Below are positions 29,248 to 38,315 of a stretch of DNA of 64,000 nucleotides, piece by piece. The translations under genes were made by a program, and so were the position numbers. Below the pieces are notes generated by a model that worked only from the letters and a program-made list of their open reading frames with translations, was not told the DNA's origin and made no database searches. Positions within the stretch are counted from its first letter, which is position 1. Each line of letters starts with the position of its first letter. The stretch comes from Lysobacteraceae bacterium NML08-0793 (GTDB lineage Bacteria; Pseudomonadota; Gammaproteobacteria; Xanthomonadales; Xanthomonadaceae), in contig NWQR01000001.1 of assembly GCA_002798275.1 (NCBI GenBank), forward strand, positions 310,001 to 374,000, read 5' to 3'.

Positions 29248-30446
29248 TGCAAGACTCCCCGACACAGTTCCGGCAAGTCACCGCGATATCCCATCCCGCC
29301 CGCCGCCACTTGCCCGCGCAGCCCCGGCACATTGGCCAGCACCGTCATGCCGATGCTGCGCAACAGGCTCGCCCCAAGGCTAGGATTGGCACTGATTTTT
29401 GCCAGACCGTCGGAAAAAGACAGGGTGCGCTCGCGGTCTTGCCTGCGACGGGTCAGGTAATGTTCCAGCATTTGCGGCGCATCAAGGCCGTGGCGGCTGA
29501 TTTCCTCCACCAAAGTCAGCGCATCGCGCAGCCCCAAATTGAAGCCTTGCGCCCCCAACGGATGGATGCTTTGCGCGGCATTGCCCAGCAGCACCGCCCG
29601 CGCAGCAATCTGGCGCTCGGCCACGACCCGCCGCATCGGATAGCGGCTGCGCTTGCCAGCGGCCAGAAAGCGCCCGGCACGCCAGCCAAAGGCCGTTTGC
29701 AGGCGGTCGAGCCAGGCGGCCTCATCGAGCGCAGCGACCTCGTCGGCCTTATCGGCCGCCACGCCATGCACCAACCCGTAATGCCGGTCAAGGCGCGGCA
29801 GCAATGCCGTCGGCCCATGCGCGCCCAAGCGCTCCCAGGCCGTGCCATCGGGCGGACGCGAAGTACGTACCCGGCAGACAAACAGCACTTGCTGATAATC
29901 ATGCTGCTGAACGTCGATGCCGAGCGCCTCACGCACCGCGCTTTGCATGCCATCGGCACCGACCAAAAGCCGCGTCTGCAAGTGGCGCGGCTCACCGTCC
30001 AGCGTCATTGCCACCTGACGCCAGCCATTTTCGGCAAAGGTGGTGCCGACAAAGCGCGCCAGTCGATAGCGTGTGAGATTGCCGATTGTCTCGATGCGCG
30101 CTTCCAGTGCCTGACCAAAATCGCTGGCAGTCACGACATGCCCGAAGGCTTCGCGGCCATACTCGTCTGCGCGCATCAAGACCCGGCCAAAATCTCCTTG
30201 GCGGGTGGTGTGAATGCGCCGAATCGGCGAAGCACTGCGCAAATGCGGCCAAATCCCCAATCCCGCCAATGCCTGGCAGGTGGTTTCGGCAAAGCTCAAA
30301 TTGCGCTCGTCAAACACCGGCGGCAGCTCGCCTGCGGGCGTGGCCTCCAATAGCGCCACATCAAGGCCGGAAGCCTCCAGCGCGATGGCAAGACTTGAGC
30401 CCACCAATCCGCCACCGACAATCACCACATCATGCTGTTTTTCCAT
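29244..30446 (-). CDS. ubiH: 2-octaprenyl-6-methoxyphenol hydroxylase UbiH
   Basis: A 400-residue FAD monooxygenase of ubiquinone synthesis. It shows IVGGGLVGSSLAIALEASG at the start, the substrate segment FDERNLSFAETTCQALAGLGIW typical of UbiH (DERNLSFAETT), the DG motif LLVGADGMQSAVREALGI and the FAD motif LLGNAAQSIHPLGAQGFNLGLRD, here NAAQSIHPLGAQGFNLG. UbiH forms the C1 hydroxyl group of the ring. The GNAAQ in place of GDAAH is characteristic of UbiH. It is transcribed first in the pair. Confidence 0.92.
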   Translation of the reverse strand: MEKQHDVVIVGGGLVGSSLAIALEASGLDVALLEATPAGELPPVFDERNLSFAETTCQALAGLGIWPHLRSASPIRRIHTTRQGDFGRVLMRADEYGREAFGHVVTASDFGQALEARIETIGNLTRYRLARFVGTTFAENGWRQVAMTLDGEPRHLQTRLLVGADGMQSAVREALGIDVQQHDYQQVLFVCRVRTSRPPDGTAWERLGAHGPTALLPRLDRHYGLVHGVAADKADEVAALDEAAWLDRLQTAFGWRAGRFLAAGKRSRYPMRRVVAERQIAARAVLLGNAAQSIHPLGAQGFNLGLRDALTLVEEISRHGLDAPQMLEHYLTRRRQDRERTLSFSDGLAKISANPSLGASLLRSIGMTVLANVPGLRGQVAAGGMGYRGDLPELCRGVLQ

Positions 30447-30455
30447 ACGCGGATT

Positions 30456-30509
30456 TTAAGCGGGCTCGGCATCAATCCGATAATATCGACGCATTCACAG
30501 CCCGCTTAA
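30456..30509. promoter_or_regulatory. Divergent intergenic region with a perfect 11-bp inverted repeat
   Basis: The 71-base gap between ubiH (minus) and the membrane-protein gene (plus) holds TTAAGCGGGCT at 30456-30466 and its exact complement AGCCCGCTTAA at 30499-30509, with 32 bases between. Weak -10-like hexamers are TAATAT on the plus strand (30481-30486) and TAAAAT on the minus strand (30458-30453). The repeat could be a looped operator or a cruciform. Confidence 0.45.
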
Positions 30510-30517
30510 CGCCCGCC

Positions 30518-31105
30518 ATGAACGCCCAACCTCGCGCCTATCGCACCGAACTGTCCATTCTGGCCGCGCTCGCCGCCTGCATGGCGCTCACCCGGCTCCA
30601 TCATTTCGATGCCCTGCCCGATGCCTCTTGGGCGGTGTTCTTCGTCGGTGGCTACGCCCTGCGCCGCTCCAGCGCTTGGGCATTTCCGCTGTTGATGCTG
30701 CTGGCCGTGGCCGTGGATGTCTGGGTAATCACCGGACAGGGCATCAGCTTCTGGCAGCACTATTGCGTTTCCATCGCCTATTGGATGCTGATTCCGGCGT
30801 ATTTCTGCCTGTGGGCTGGCGGGATGTGGCTGGCACGCCAGGCCGACAGCGGCCTGAAGTTCATCCTCAAAGGCACTGCCAGCCTGTTTGCGTCAGTCGC
30901 CCTATGCCAGTTGCTTTCGCAGGGCAGCTTCTACTGGCTGAGTGATTCGGTTGCCCACAAGACCTTGAGTGGCTGGGTCGACAACTACCTCACCTGGCTA
31001 TGGCCCTATCTGCAAAGCACGGCGCTTTACGTCGTCGCCGCAGCCATCATCGGCACCGTTTTCCGCGCCATCCTGCGCCATCAGCCGCACACGGCACAGG
31101 TCTGA
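30518..31105 (+). CDS. Integral membrane protein beside cobalamin adenosyltransferase
   Basis: A 195-residue protein with five or six hydrophobic segments, approximately at residues 10-27, 38-50, 54-75, 82-103, 117-135 and 160-184. Trp and Tyr are frequent, and the segments DASWAVFFVGGY, YCVSIAYWMLIPAY and LWAGGMW look conserved in type. It begins an apparent two- or three-gene operon, with the PduO-type adenosyltransferase starting 4 bases after its stop. Size and topology resemble the substrate-binding S subunits of ECF vitamin transporters, and the neighbour suggests a corrinoid as cargo. This is inference; no transport function has been shown here. Confidence 0.7.
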   Translation: MNAQPRAYRTELSILAALAACMALTRLHHFDALPDASWAVFFVGGYALRRSSAWAFPLLMLLAVAVDVWVITGQGISFWQHYCVSIAYWMLIPAYFCLWAGGMWLARQADSGLKFILKGTASLFASVALCQLLSQGSFYWLSDSVAHKTLSGWVDNYLTWLWPYLQSTALYVVAAAIIGTVFRAILRHQPHTAQV

Positions 31106-31109
31106 AGAA

Positions 31110-31679
31110 ATGGGCAACCGACTTTCCAAAATCTATACCCGCACCGGCGATGATGGCAGCACCGGCCTTGGTGATGGCAGCCGGGTGCCCAAAGAATCCC
31201 CGCGCGTGGACGCCTATGGCACGGTGGACGAGGCCAATGCTTGCATCGGTCTGATTCTTGCCAGCGACTTTCCCGATGATGGCGCAAGCCTTGGCGTGCG
31301 CGCGCTTCTGGTGTCCATCCAACATCAATTGTTCGATCTGGGCGGCGAACTGTGCATCCCCGGCCATGCGGCCATCTTTGCAGCCGATATCGAACGGCTG
31401 GAACAACAGCTCGACCATTACAACGACAGCCTGCCGCCCCTCAAGGATTTCATCCTGCCCGGCGGCGGCGAAGCGGCCGCACGCTGCCATCTGGCACGTA
31501 CCGTGGTACGCCGTGCCGAGCGCCTGTGTGTGGCACTTTCGCGCTCGGAAAACATCCGACCGGAGACTGTGCACTATCTGAACCGCCTGTCCGATTTGTT
31601 GTTCGTGCTCTCGCGCATTCTGGCGCGCGCCAGCGGTCATGGCGAAGTCCTCTGGAACCATCAGCGCCGCCATGGCTGA
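31110..31679 (+). CDS. Cob(I)alamin adenosyltransferase, PduO type
   Basis: This enzyme transfers the adenosyl group of ATP to cob(I)alamin. The 189-residue protein has the ATP-binding N-terminus YTRTGDDGSTGLGDGSRVPK, the segment RVDAYGTVDEANACIG and the second ATP contact region ARTVVRRAERLCVALS with the usual five-helix pattern, ending NRLSDLLFVLSR. It overlaps the HDAC-like gene by 8 bases. No B12 riboswitch is visible upstream, and the 71-base divergent gap before the first gene leaves little room for one. Confidence 0.95.
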   Translation: MGNRLSKIYTRTGDDGSTGLGDGSRVPKESPRVDAYGTVDEANACIGLILASDFPDDGASLGVRALLVSIQHQLFDLGGELCIPGHAAIFAADIERLEQQLDHYNDSLPPLKDFILPGGGEAAARCHLARTVVRRAERLCVALSRSENIRPETVHYLNRLSDLLFVLSRILARASGHGEVLWNHQRRHG

Positions 31680-32607
31680 ATTGCGCATCTATAGCCATCC
31701 GGCCTGCCTCGAGCACATTCCCGGTGCCGACCACCCGGAACAGCCCGTCCGCCTGCAATGCGTGCTCGATGCCCTGCACGGCGCATTTCCCGAACACTTC
31801 TGGCAACAGGCGCCACGCGCATTGCGCGAAGACCTCACCCGGGTACATGCGCCGGCACTGGTCGAGCGCATTCTGGCTGCAGGGCAAGACGATGCCTGCC
31901 AATGGCTGGACGAGGACACCGCCTGCATGGCGGCCTCCCCAGAGGCAGTGCTGCGTGCCGCCGGCGCTGGCATCGGCGCGGTGGACTGGGTGCTCGAAGG
32001 CAGCTCAAGTCGCGCTTTCTGCGCCGTGCGCCCGCCAGGCCATCACGCTGCAACGGCCAGCGCCACCGGCTTTTGTCTGGTCAACAATATCGCCGTTGCC
32101 GCAGCGCATGCGCTTGGCAACAAACTGGTCAGACGCCTTGCCATTGTCGATTTCGACGCACACCACGGTGATGGCACCGAGGCGATATTCCGTCTTGACC
32201 CGCGCGTGCTGTATGTCAGCAGCCATCAAAGCGGGCTTTATCCGTTCACCGGCGAAACCCCGGACAGCGACCCGCCCCACATCCTCAACCGCAGCCTGCC
32301 GGCCGAAAGCGACAGCCAGACTTTTCGCCGCCTCTGGCACGAGGAGCTTTTGCCACGCATCGCGGCCTTTGCGCCAGACCTACTGCTGATTTCCGCAGGC
32401 TTTGATGCCCATCGCGCCGACCCGCTGGCCACCCTGCAACTGGAAAGCGAGGACTTTGCCTGGCTAACCGAACGCTTGGTCGAGATTGCCGAGCGTTACG
32501 CCCAAGGGCGCGTGGTCTCCATGCTCGAAGGGGGCTATGACCTTGAGGCCTTGGCCGAATCCACCTTGGCGCATGTCCGCGCACTGGCGGCGCAGCCGCC
32601 TCGCTGA
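31672..32607 (+). CDS. Histone deacetylase-like amidohydrolase
   Basis: A 311-residue zinc hydrolase of the class II HDAC/acetylpolyamine amidohydrolase superfamily. Active-site elements are RPPGHHA (the His pair), IVDFDAHHGDGT (zinc Asp and His), LISAGFDAHRADPL (second zinc Asp) and a final GGYDLEAL containing the Gly-Gly-Tyr loop. All zinc ligands are present, so it should be active on acetylated lysine, polyamine or related amides. The cellular substrate is unknown. It starts within the end of the adenosyltransferase gene. Confidence 0.9.
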   Translation: MAELRIYSHPACLEHIPGADHPEQPVRLQCVLDALHGAFPEHFWQQAPRALREDLTRVHAPALVERILAAGQDDACQWLDEDTACMAASPEAVLRAAGAGIGAVDWVLEGSSSRAFCAVRPPGHHAATASATGFCLVNNIAVAAAHALGNKLVRRLAIVDFDAHHGDGTEAIFRLDPRVLYVSSHQSGLYPFTGETPDSDPPHILNRSLPAESDSQTFRRLWHEELLPRIAAFAPDLLLISAGFDAHRADPLATLQLESEDFAWLTERLVEIAERYAQGRVVSMLEGGYDLEALAESTLAHVRALAAQPPR

Positions 32608-32702
32608 GCCCGCCCAAAACCGATGATTTGCTTAATACTTCTTCCCCCTGCATTGCCGCCACTGCCGTGATACGGCAAGCTAACCATCATTTTTCAGGCC
32701 GT

Positions 32703-35087
32703 ATGGATCGACAAGTGCGCCCAATCCCTCGCTTGCTTCCCCTGCCCCTTGCCATCGCACTGGCGCTGCCGCTGCAGGCGCAACAACTACATGAGCGTGA
32801 AATCCCACCGGATTACAGCCTGTGCCCGCTCAGTGATGCCGTGCCGACATTCGACGATGCACCGGCCACCGGCATCAATCTCAAGCCCGAAGAGCGCAGA
32901 CAGCAGCCGACGGAAATTGAAGGCGATGAACAAGACGGCACAGTGGAAATCCCGGTGCTGCGCGGCAATGTGGCGCTGCGTCGGGGCGACCAGTTTCTTG
33001 GTACCGACGAGCTGGTTTTCGACAGCGAAAAAGGCACTTATACCGCCGAGGGCAATGTCCGCTTTCAAAGCGGCGGCCTGCGCATCTTGGCCGAGCGCGC
33101 CAGCGGCGACCAAAATGCCGACACGCACCATATCGAAGACCTGAAATATCAACTGACCGAGCGCCGGGGGCATGGCGGCGCCGAACGGATCGAAATCGCC
33201 GGTGAAAACGGCACGCTGTACAAGGCCAGCTATACCACCTGCCCACCCTCCTCGCAGCAATGGCAGCTGGTGTCTGGCCAAATTGATGTGGACAGCGAAG
33301 AAGGCTTTGCCACCGCCCGCCACGCGACGATGCGGGTCGGCAAGGTGCCGGTGCTGTATGTGCCTTGGATCAAGTTCCCGATCGACGACCGCCGCCGCAC
33401 CGGCCTGTTGTTTCCCTCGATTTCCAATTCCAACCGCAACGGCTTTGATCTGCGGCAGCCGATCTATTTCAATCTGGCACCCAATTACGACCTGACCGTT
33501 TCTCCGCGCTGGATGAGCAAGCGCGGCGCTTCGATCAGCAGCGAATTCCGCTACCTCAATCCATCCGGTGCCGGCAATGTCCGCCTGATGTGGATGCCGG
33601 ATGACAAACTGCGTGAACGCTGGCGCGGCGCACTGGAAGTTAGCGCCTTCCAGAACCTTACCCGCAACTGGCGCTTTGGCGCGGGTATCGCCATGATCAG
33701 CGATGCACGCTATCTGGAAGATTTCAACAGCACCTCACTGGGCATTGCCCACTACCATGTCCATAGCGAAATTGGCCTATACGGGCGCAGCCGTTTCTGG
33801 AATGCCGGCATCACCGCCGACCGCTACCAATTGGCCGACTACACCCTGACCAAGCGCTCACTGCCCTACGAGCGCCTGCCCAGAGCTTGGTTCAGCTGGG
33901 ATCAGCCACTCAATGACTGGCTGCGGGTCGGTGCCGATGTGGAAGCCGTCCGCTTCAGCCATCAAAGCTGGCGTCAGCTCGATGCTGACTATCAGCCTTA
34001 TGGCCCAACCCATGCCGTGCCAGCGGGGAGTCGTCTTGATTTCAAACCCTGGGTCAGCCTGCCATTTAGTGGCGCCAGCTGGTTTGTCGAGCCACGGCTT
34101 GCTTGGCGTTATACCCATTACCGGCTGGATCAGGACTTGGCCAAGTACCTCAATGCCAACCATCCCGATACCAGCCCCAGCCGCAGCCTGCCGATTTTCT
34201 CGGTCGATGCCGGGCTGTATTTTGACCGCGAGTTCCGCAGCAAGAACCAGAATTGGCTGCAAACCTTGGAGCCGCGTCTGTACTACCTGCGTGTCCCCTA
34301 CCGCGATCACAGCATGCTGCCAGTGTTTGACTCGCGCCACATGACCTTCAGTTGGGGACAACTGTTCCGCGACAACCGTTATACCGGCCCGGACAGGCAG
34401 AGCGATGCCAACCAGCTGACCACCGCCATCACCACCCGCATTCTGCGCGAATCCGATGGCCTAGAGCGCTTCAACGCCAGCCTTGGGCAAATCCGCTATT
34501 TCGATGATGTTCGCGTTGGCGGTCAAAACGGCAAACCGGCCATCGTGGCCGGACGCTCGGCTTGGGTGGCCGATGCCAACTGGGCACCCAGCGACCGCTG
34601 GATGATCGGCGCCTCCTATCAATGGGATCCCAATTACCGTCGCAAGGACTTGATGGCTGTACGCGGTCGCTACCTGTTCAAAGACGATGGCATCGTCAAC
34701 CTGTCCTATCGCTATCGCCGCGACGTGTTGGAACAGGGGGACTTCTCCTTTGTCTATCCAATCAATCCGGCCTGGAGCTTGGTGGGACGCTATTACTACT
34801 CCATCAAGGAGAAAAAAGCGCTTGAAACCATCGCCGGTGTGCAATGGGACAGCTGCTGTGTCGCCATGCGTCTGGTTGGCCGCCAATACATCCGCAACCG
34901 CGAAGGCGAGCTCAACAACGGCATCATGCTGGAAATCGAATTCAAGGGACTGAGCTCGGCAGGTCAAGATGCCAAGGGGGTTCTGCGCCGTGGTATTCTC
35001 GGCTATCACCGCGATGACCTGTATCTGGTGCCGCCCGCCTCGCTCACCAACGACTCATCCGACTCCTCCACGGACTCCACACCATGA
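32703..35087 (+). CDS. lptD: LPS-assembly protein LptD
   Basis: LptD is the outer-membrane barrel that inserts LPS with LptE. The 794-residue precursor has a signal peptide (LLPLPLAIALALPLQAQQ). An OstA/LptA-like jellyroll follows (about residues 75-200, with LRGNVALRRGDQFLGTDEL), then the large barrel domain rich in alternating aromatic strands. Two cysteines near the end (SCCVAMRLVG) and those near residues 39 and 180 (SLCPLS, TTCPPS) could form the family disulfides. Start 32703 gives a clean signal sequence. It overlaps surA by 4 bases. Confidence 0.96.
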   Translation: MDRQVRPIPRLLPLPLAIALALPLQAQQLHEREIPPDYSLCPLSDAVPTFDDAPATGINLKPEERRQQPTEIEGDEQDGTVEIPVLRGNVALRRGDQFLGTDELVFDSEKGTYTAEGNVRFQSGGLRILAERASGDQNADTHHIEDLKYQLTERRGHGGAERIEIAGENGTLYKASYTTCPPSSQQWQLVSGQIDVDSEEGFATARHATMRVGKVPVLYVPWIKFPIDDRRRTGLLFPSISNSNRNGFDLRQPIYFNLAPNYDLTVSPRWMSKRGASISSEFRYLNPSGAGNVRLMWMPDDKLRERWRGALEVSAFQNLTRNWRFGAGIAMISDARYLEDFNSTSLGIAHYHVHSEIGLYGRSRFWNAGITADRYQLADYTLTKRSLPYERLPRAWFSWDQPLNDWLRVGADVEAVRFSHQSWRQLDADYQPYGPTHAVPAGSRLDFKPWVSLPFSGASWFVEPRLAWRYTHYRLDQDLAKYLNANHPDTSPSRSLPIFSVDAGLYFDREFRSKNQNWLQTLEPRLYYLRVPYRDHSMLPVFDSRHMTFSWGQLFRDNRYTGPDRQSDANQLTTAITTRILRESDGLERFNASLGQIRYFDDVRVGGQNGKPAIVAGRSAWVADANWAPSDRWMIGASYQWDPNYRRKDLMAVRGRYLFKDDGIVNLSYRYRRDVLEQGDFSFVYPINPAWSLVGRYYYSIKEKKALETIAGVQWDSCCVAMRLVGRQYIRNREGELNNGIMLEIEFKGLSSAGQDAKGVLRRGILGYHRDDLYLVPPASLTNDSSDSSTDSTP

Positions 35088-36409
35088 TGAAACTCCGAGC
35101 CACCTTGCTCGCCACGGCGCTGGCCGCCCTACTGCCAGTCAGCCTCGTCCACGCTCAACCGATTGACCGAATCGCCGCAGTGGTGAATGAAGATGTGATC
35201 CTGCAAAGCGAGCTGGATCGCGCCATTGCCAACATCACCGCCCAGTACGCCGGCAGCGCCACCCAGCTGCCACCGGCCGATGTGCTGGCACGCCAGGTAC
35301 TGGAGCGCTTGGTGCTGACCCGTCTGCAAGTAAGCCGCGCCCGCGAAAGCGGCATCGTGGTCAGCGATCAGGAGGTCGCACAAGCGATTGCCGGCATCGC
35401 CCAGCAAAACGGTTTTAGCCCGGAGCAATTGCAGGCACAGCTGGCGCGCGATGGCATGACGATGGACGACTTCCGCCGCTCGCTCCATGACGAAATCGCC
35501 ATCCAGCGCCTGCGCCAAAGCTTTGCCCAAAGCCGCGTGCAAGTGAGCGAAGCCGAAGTCAATGCGGCGCTGTCGCAAGCCCGTGGCGGCACCGCCAGTG
35601 GCACGCAATATCATCTGGCGCATATTCTGGTGGCGTTGCCCGAAGGCGCAACCCCCGAGCAAATCGCCACCGGCCAGCAGAAAATCGACGGCATCAAATC
35701 GCTGATTGACCGGGGCGAGATGGACTTTGCCGCCGCAGCCGTGCGCTATTCCGACAGCCCCAATGCACTGGAAGGTGGCGATTTGGGCTGGCGCCCGGAA
35801 TCGGAAATCCCGCCGGCATTCGTCAACGAAATCAAAACCCTGCAAGCCGGGCAGATGCTCGGCCCGATCCGTGGCAGCAGCGGCTTCCAATTGGTGCGTC
35901 TGGTGGAAACCCGCAGCGCGGCCGAATCCGGCCCGATGATGCTGACCCAATATCATCTGCGCCATATCCTCATCCGCAGTGAAGGCGGTGCCGACGATGC
36001 AGCCGCCCGTGCCAAGCTCGAAACCCTGCGCGCCCGTGCCAACGGTGGTGTGGATTTCGCAAAGCTGGCGCGCGAAGAATCGCAAGACCCAGGCAGCCGC
36101 GACAACGGCGGCGATATTGGCTGGGTGGATGCCGAGGCACTTGGCCCGGTCGCCGCCAAAATCGCCACCCTGCGCGATGGCCAAATCAGCGAACCGATGC
36201 AGGTGCCTGGTGGCTGGCATATCGTGCAGCGTGTGGCCGAGCGCCGCAGCGAAGTCAGCGACGACCAGCAGCGTGCGGTCATTCGGGAAAACATCGGCCG
36301 CCGCAAGCTGGAAGACGAATACAACCGCTTCCTGCAGGAAATGCGCGGCGATGCCTATGTCGATGTGCGCTCCGAATCGGTACTGGGCGCACGCAGCAAC
36401 GAAGGCTGA
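35084..36409 (+). CDS. surA: Periplasmic chaperone and peptidyl-prolyl isomerase SurA
   Basis: SurA escorts unfolded outer-membrane proteins to BamA. The 441-residue precursor has a signal peptide (LLATALAALLPVSLVHA) and the N-terminal chaperone module with DRIAAVVNEDVILQSELDR. Two parvulin domains follow, opening QYHLAHILVALPEG and QYHLRHILIRSEGG, and a C-terminal helix closes the protein. It is coupled to lptD, whose product is a main SurA client in E. coli. A terminator-like hairpin follows before pdxA. Confidence 0.97.
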   Translation: MMKLRATLLATALAALLPVSLVHAQPIDRIAAVVNEDVILQSELDRAIANITAQYAGSATQLPPADVLARQVLERLVLTRLQVSRARESGIVVSDQEVAQAIAGIAQQNGFSPEQLQAQLARDGMTMDDFRRSLHDEIAIQRLRQSFAQSRVQVSEAEVNAALSQARGGTASGTQYHLAHILVALPEGATPEQIATGQQKIDGIKSLIDRGEMDFAAAAVRYSDSPNALEGGDLGWRPESEIPPAFVNEIKTLQAGQMLGPIRGSSGFQLVRLVETRSAAESGPMMLTQYHLRHILIRSEGGADDAAARAKLETLRARANGGVDFAKLAREESQDPGSRDNGGDIGWVDAEALGPVAAKIATLRDGQISEPMQVPGGWHIVQRVAERRSEVSDDQQRAVIRENIGRRKLEDEYNRFLQEMRGDAYVDVRSESVLGARSNEG

Positions 36410-36429
36410 TGCCGATCGCCTCCCCCTCG

Positions 36430-36458
36430 TGATGCCGGGCTTGCCCGGCATCATTTTT
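36430..36458 (+). terminator. Intrinsic terminator between surA and pdxA
   Basis: A perfect 10-bp stem, TGATGCCGGG (36430-36439) and CCCGGCATCA (36444-36453), with loop CTTG is followed by TTTTT. It lies 20 bases after surA and 19 before pdxA, and should end or attenuate transcription inside this otherwise continuous gene row. Confidence 0.85.
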
Positions 36459-36477
36459 GCCCCGAACCCGCTTACCC

Positions 36478-37464
36478 ATGAGCCCGATCTTGCCCCGTCT
36501 TGCCTTGGTCCCCGGTGAGCCTGCCGGCATTGGCCCGGAGTTGTGCGTGCGCTTGGTGCAAAACCCAGCGCCTGGCTACCGGCTTTTGGCGTTTGCCGAC
36601 CCGGCCACGCTGCTGCGCGCGGCGCGCGCATTAGGGCTGCCCCTGCGCCTGCTGCCTGCGGATGCACGGGCGGAACTGCCCGGCGACCTGCCCTTGCAGC
36701 CGGTTGCCTTGCCCGGCTTGCCGCCGGCATTCGGCAAGCCCGATCCAGCCAATGCCGCTGCCACCGTGGCCTCGCTGCGCATGGCTGCCACGGCCTGCCT
36801 AGAAGGGCTTTGTGATGGACTGGTTACCGGCCCCACCCACAAGGCCAGCATCAACCAGGGCGGCATTGCCTATACCGGCACCACGGAACTGCTGGCCGAA
36901 CTTGCCGACTGCGAAGTGGCGATGATGCTGGCACGCCCGGATCTGCGCGTGGTACTGGCCACCACCCATTTGCCATTACGCGAAGTCGCCGCTGCCATCA
37001 CCGCCGAATCCCTCACCCGTATTCTGCGCATCACCGCGCAGGCGCTGCACCGTGATTTTGCGGTTCAGACACCGCGTATCGCAGTGCTTGGGCTGAACCC
37101 GCACGCCGGAGAAGCCGGGCATCTGGGACGTGAAGAAATCGACATCATCATCCCGGTGCTGGATAGTCTGCGTGCCGAAGGCCATCGACTGCTGGGACCG
37201 CTGCCTGCCGATACCGCGTTTTTGCCACAAAAATTGCCCGACTTCGATGCCGTGGTGGCGATGTATCACGACCAAGGGCTGCCGGTACTGAAAAGTGCCG
37301 GGCTTGAGCAGGCGGTAAACATCACGCTTGGCCTGCCATTCCCGCGGGTTGCAGTTGACCATGGCGCCGCGCTCGATATTGCCGGACGCGGCCTTGCCGA
37401 TGTTTCAAGTCTTGTTGCTGCTGCGCGACAATGTGCCATCCTTGCCGCCCACCGCCACTCATGA
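36478..37464 (+). CDS. pdxA: 4-hydroxythreonine-4-phosphate dehydrogenase
   Basis: PdxA oxidises 4-phosphohydroxy-L-threonine in pyridoxal 5'-phosphate synthesis. The 328-residue protein shows LVPGEPAGIGPELCVRL at the start, VTGPTHKASINQGGI in the middle, LGLNPHAGEAGHLGREE with a metal-binding His, and MYHDQGLPVLKS near the end, all family signatures. Start 36478 gives MSPILPRLAL. It overlaps rsmA by 4 bases, following the widespread surA-pdxA-rsmA-apaG-apaH order. Confidence 0.97.
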   Translation: MSPILPRLALVPGEPAGIGPELCVRLVQNPAPGYRLLAFADPATLLRAARALGLPLRLLPADARAELPGDLPLQPVALPGLPPAFGKPDPANAAATVASLRMAATACLEGLCDGLVTGPTHKASINQGGIAYTGTTELLAELADCEVAMMLARPDLRVVLATTHLPLREVAAAITAESLTRILRITAQALHRDFAVQTPRIAVLGLNPHAGEAGHLGREEIDIIIPVLDSLRAEGHRLLGPLPADTAFLPQKLPDFDAVVAMYHDQGLPVLKSAGLEQAVNITLGLPFPRVAVDHGAALDIAGRGLADVSSLVAAARQCAILAAHRHS

Positions 37465-38306
37465 GCACTTACCACGCCAAGCCCCGCGATGCCTCCGGTT
37501 TTCTGAAACAAGCCAAAAAACAACTCGGGCAGAACTTTCTACACGAGCGCGGCATCATCGAAAAAATCATATTGGCGCTCTCGCCCCAACCGGATCAGCG
37601 CATCGTCGAAATCGGTCCCGGTCAAGGCGCACTCACCCTACCCATTCTGGAAAAAACCGGCAAGCTCACCGCCATCGAGTTCGACCGCGACCTCATCGAA
37701 CCCTTGGGACAGGCCGCCGCGGCCACCGGCGGCGAGCTGCAACTGATTCACCGCGATGTCTTGCAAGTTGACTTCAGCGCGCTGGCCAAAGAGCTGGGCG
37801 GCAAAATCCGGCTGATTGGCAACCTGCCCTACAACCTTTCCAGTCCGATTCTGTTTCACGCACTGGCGCATGCCGAAGCCATCGTCGATATGCATTTCAT
37901 GCTGCAAAAAGAAGTGGTCGAGCGCATGGCCGCAAGCGAAGGCAGCAAGGTTTATGGGCGGCTGTCGGTGATGCTGCAAGCCTTTTGCCAAGTGACTGCA
38001 CTGCTCAAAGTGCCACCAGGCGCCTTCCGACCCGCCCCCAAGGTGGACTCGGCAGTGGTGCGACTGGTGCCGCGTGCCGCAGCGCAGATCCAGGTGCAGG
38101 ACTCGACCTGCTTTGCCCATGTGGTGCGCGCGGCGTTTGCCCAGCGCCGCAAAACCCTGCACAACGCGCTGCGTGATATCTGCGATGACGCAACCATCCG
38201 CGCCGCCGGGCTGGAGCCGCAGATGCGTGCCGAGCAGGTGCCGGTTACGGGCTTCATCGCACTTGCCAACCAAGTCAGCCAAGCCAGCCAAACCGGCCTG
38301 CGTTAA
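37461..38306 (+). CDS. rsmA: 16S rRNA dimethyladenosine transferase RsmA (KsgA)
   Basis: RsmA dimethylates A1518 and A1519 in helix 45 of 16S rRNA. The 281-residue SAM methyltransferase has KKQLGQNFLHERG at the start, the SAM motif IVEIGPGQGALTLPIL, catalytic motif IV IGNLPYNLSSPILFH and the C-terminal RRKTLHNAL segment. Start 37461 gives MSTYHAKPRD and overlaps pdxA as ATGA. Confidence 0.97.
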   Translation: MSTYHAKPRDASGFLKQAKKQLGQNFLHERGIIEKIILALSPQPDQRIVEIGPGQGALTLPILEKTGKLTAIEFDRDLIEPLGQAAAATGGELQLIHRDVLQVDFSALAKELGGKIRLIGNLPYNLSSPILFHALAHAEAIVDMHFMLQKEVVERMAASEGSKVYGRLSVMLQAFCQVTALLKVPPGAFRPAPKVDSAVVRLVPRAAAQIQVQDSTCFAHVVRAAFAQRRKTLHNALRDICDDATIRAAGLEPQMRAEQVPVTGFIALANQVSQASQTGLR

Positions 38307-38315
38307 AATCCGCGC

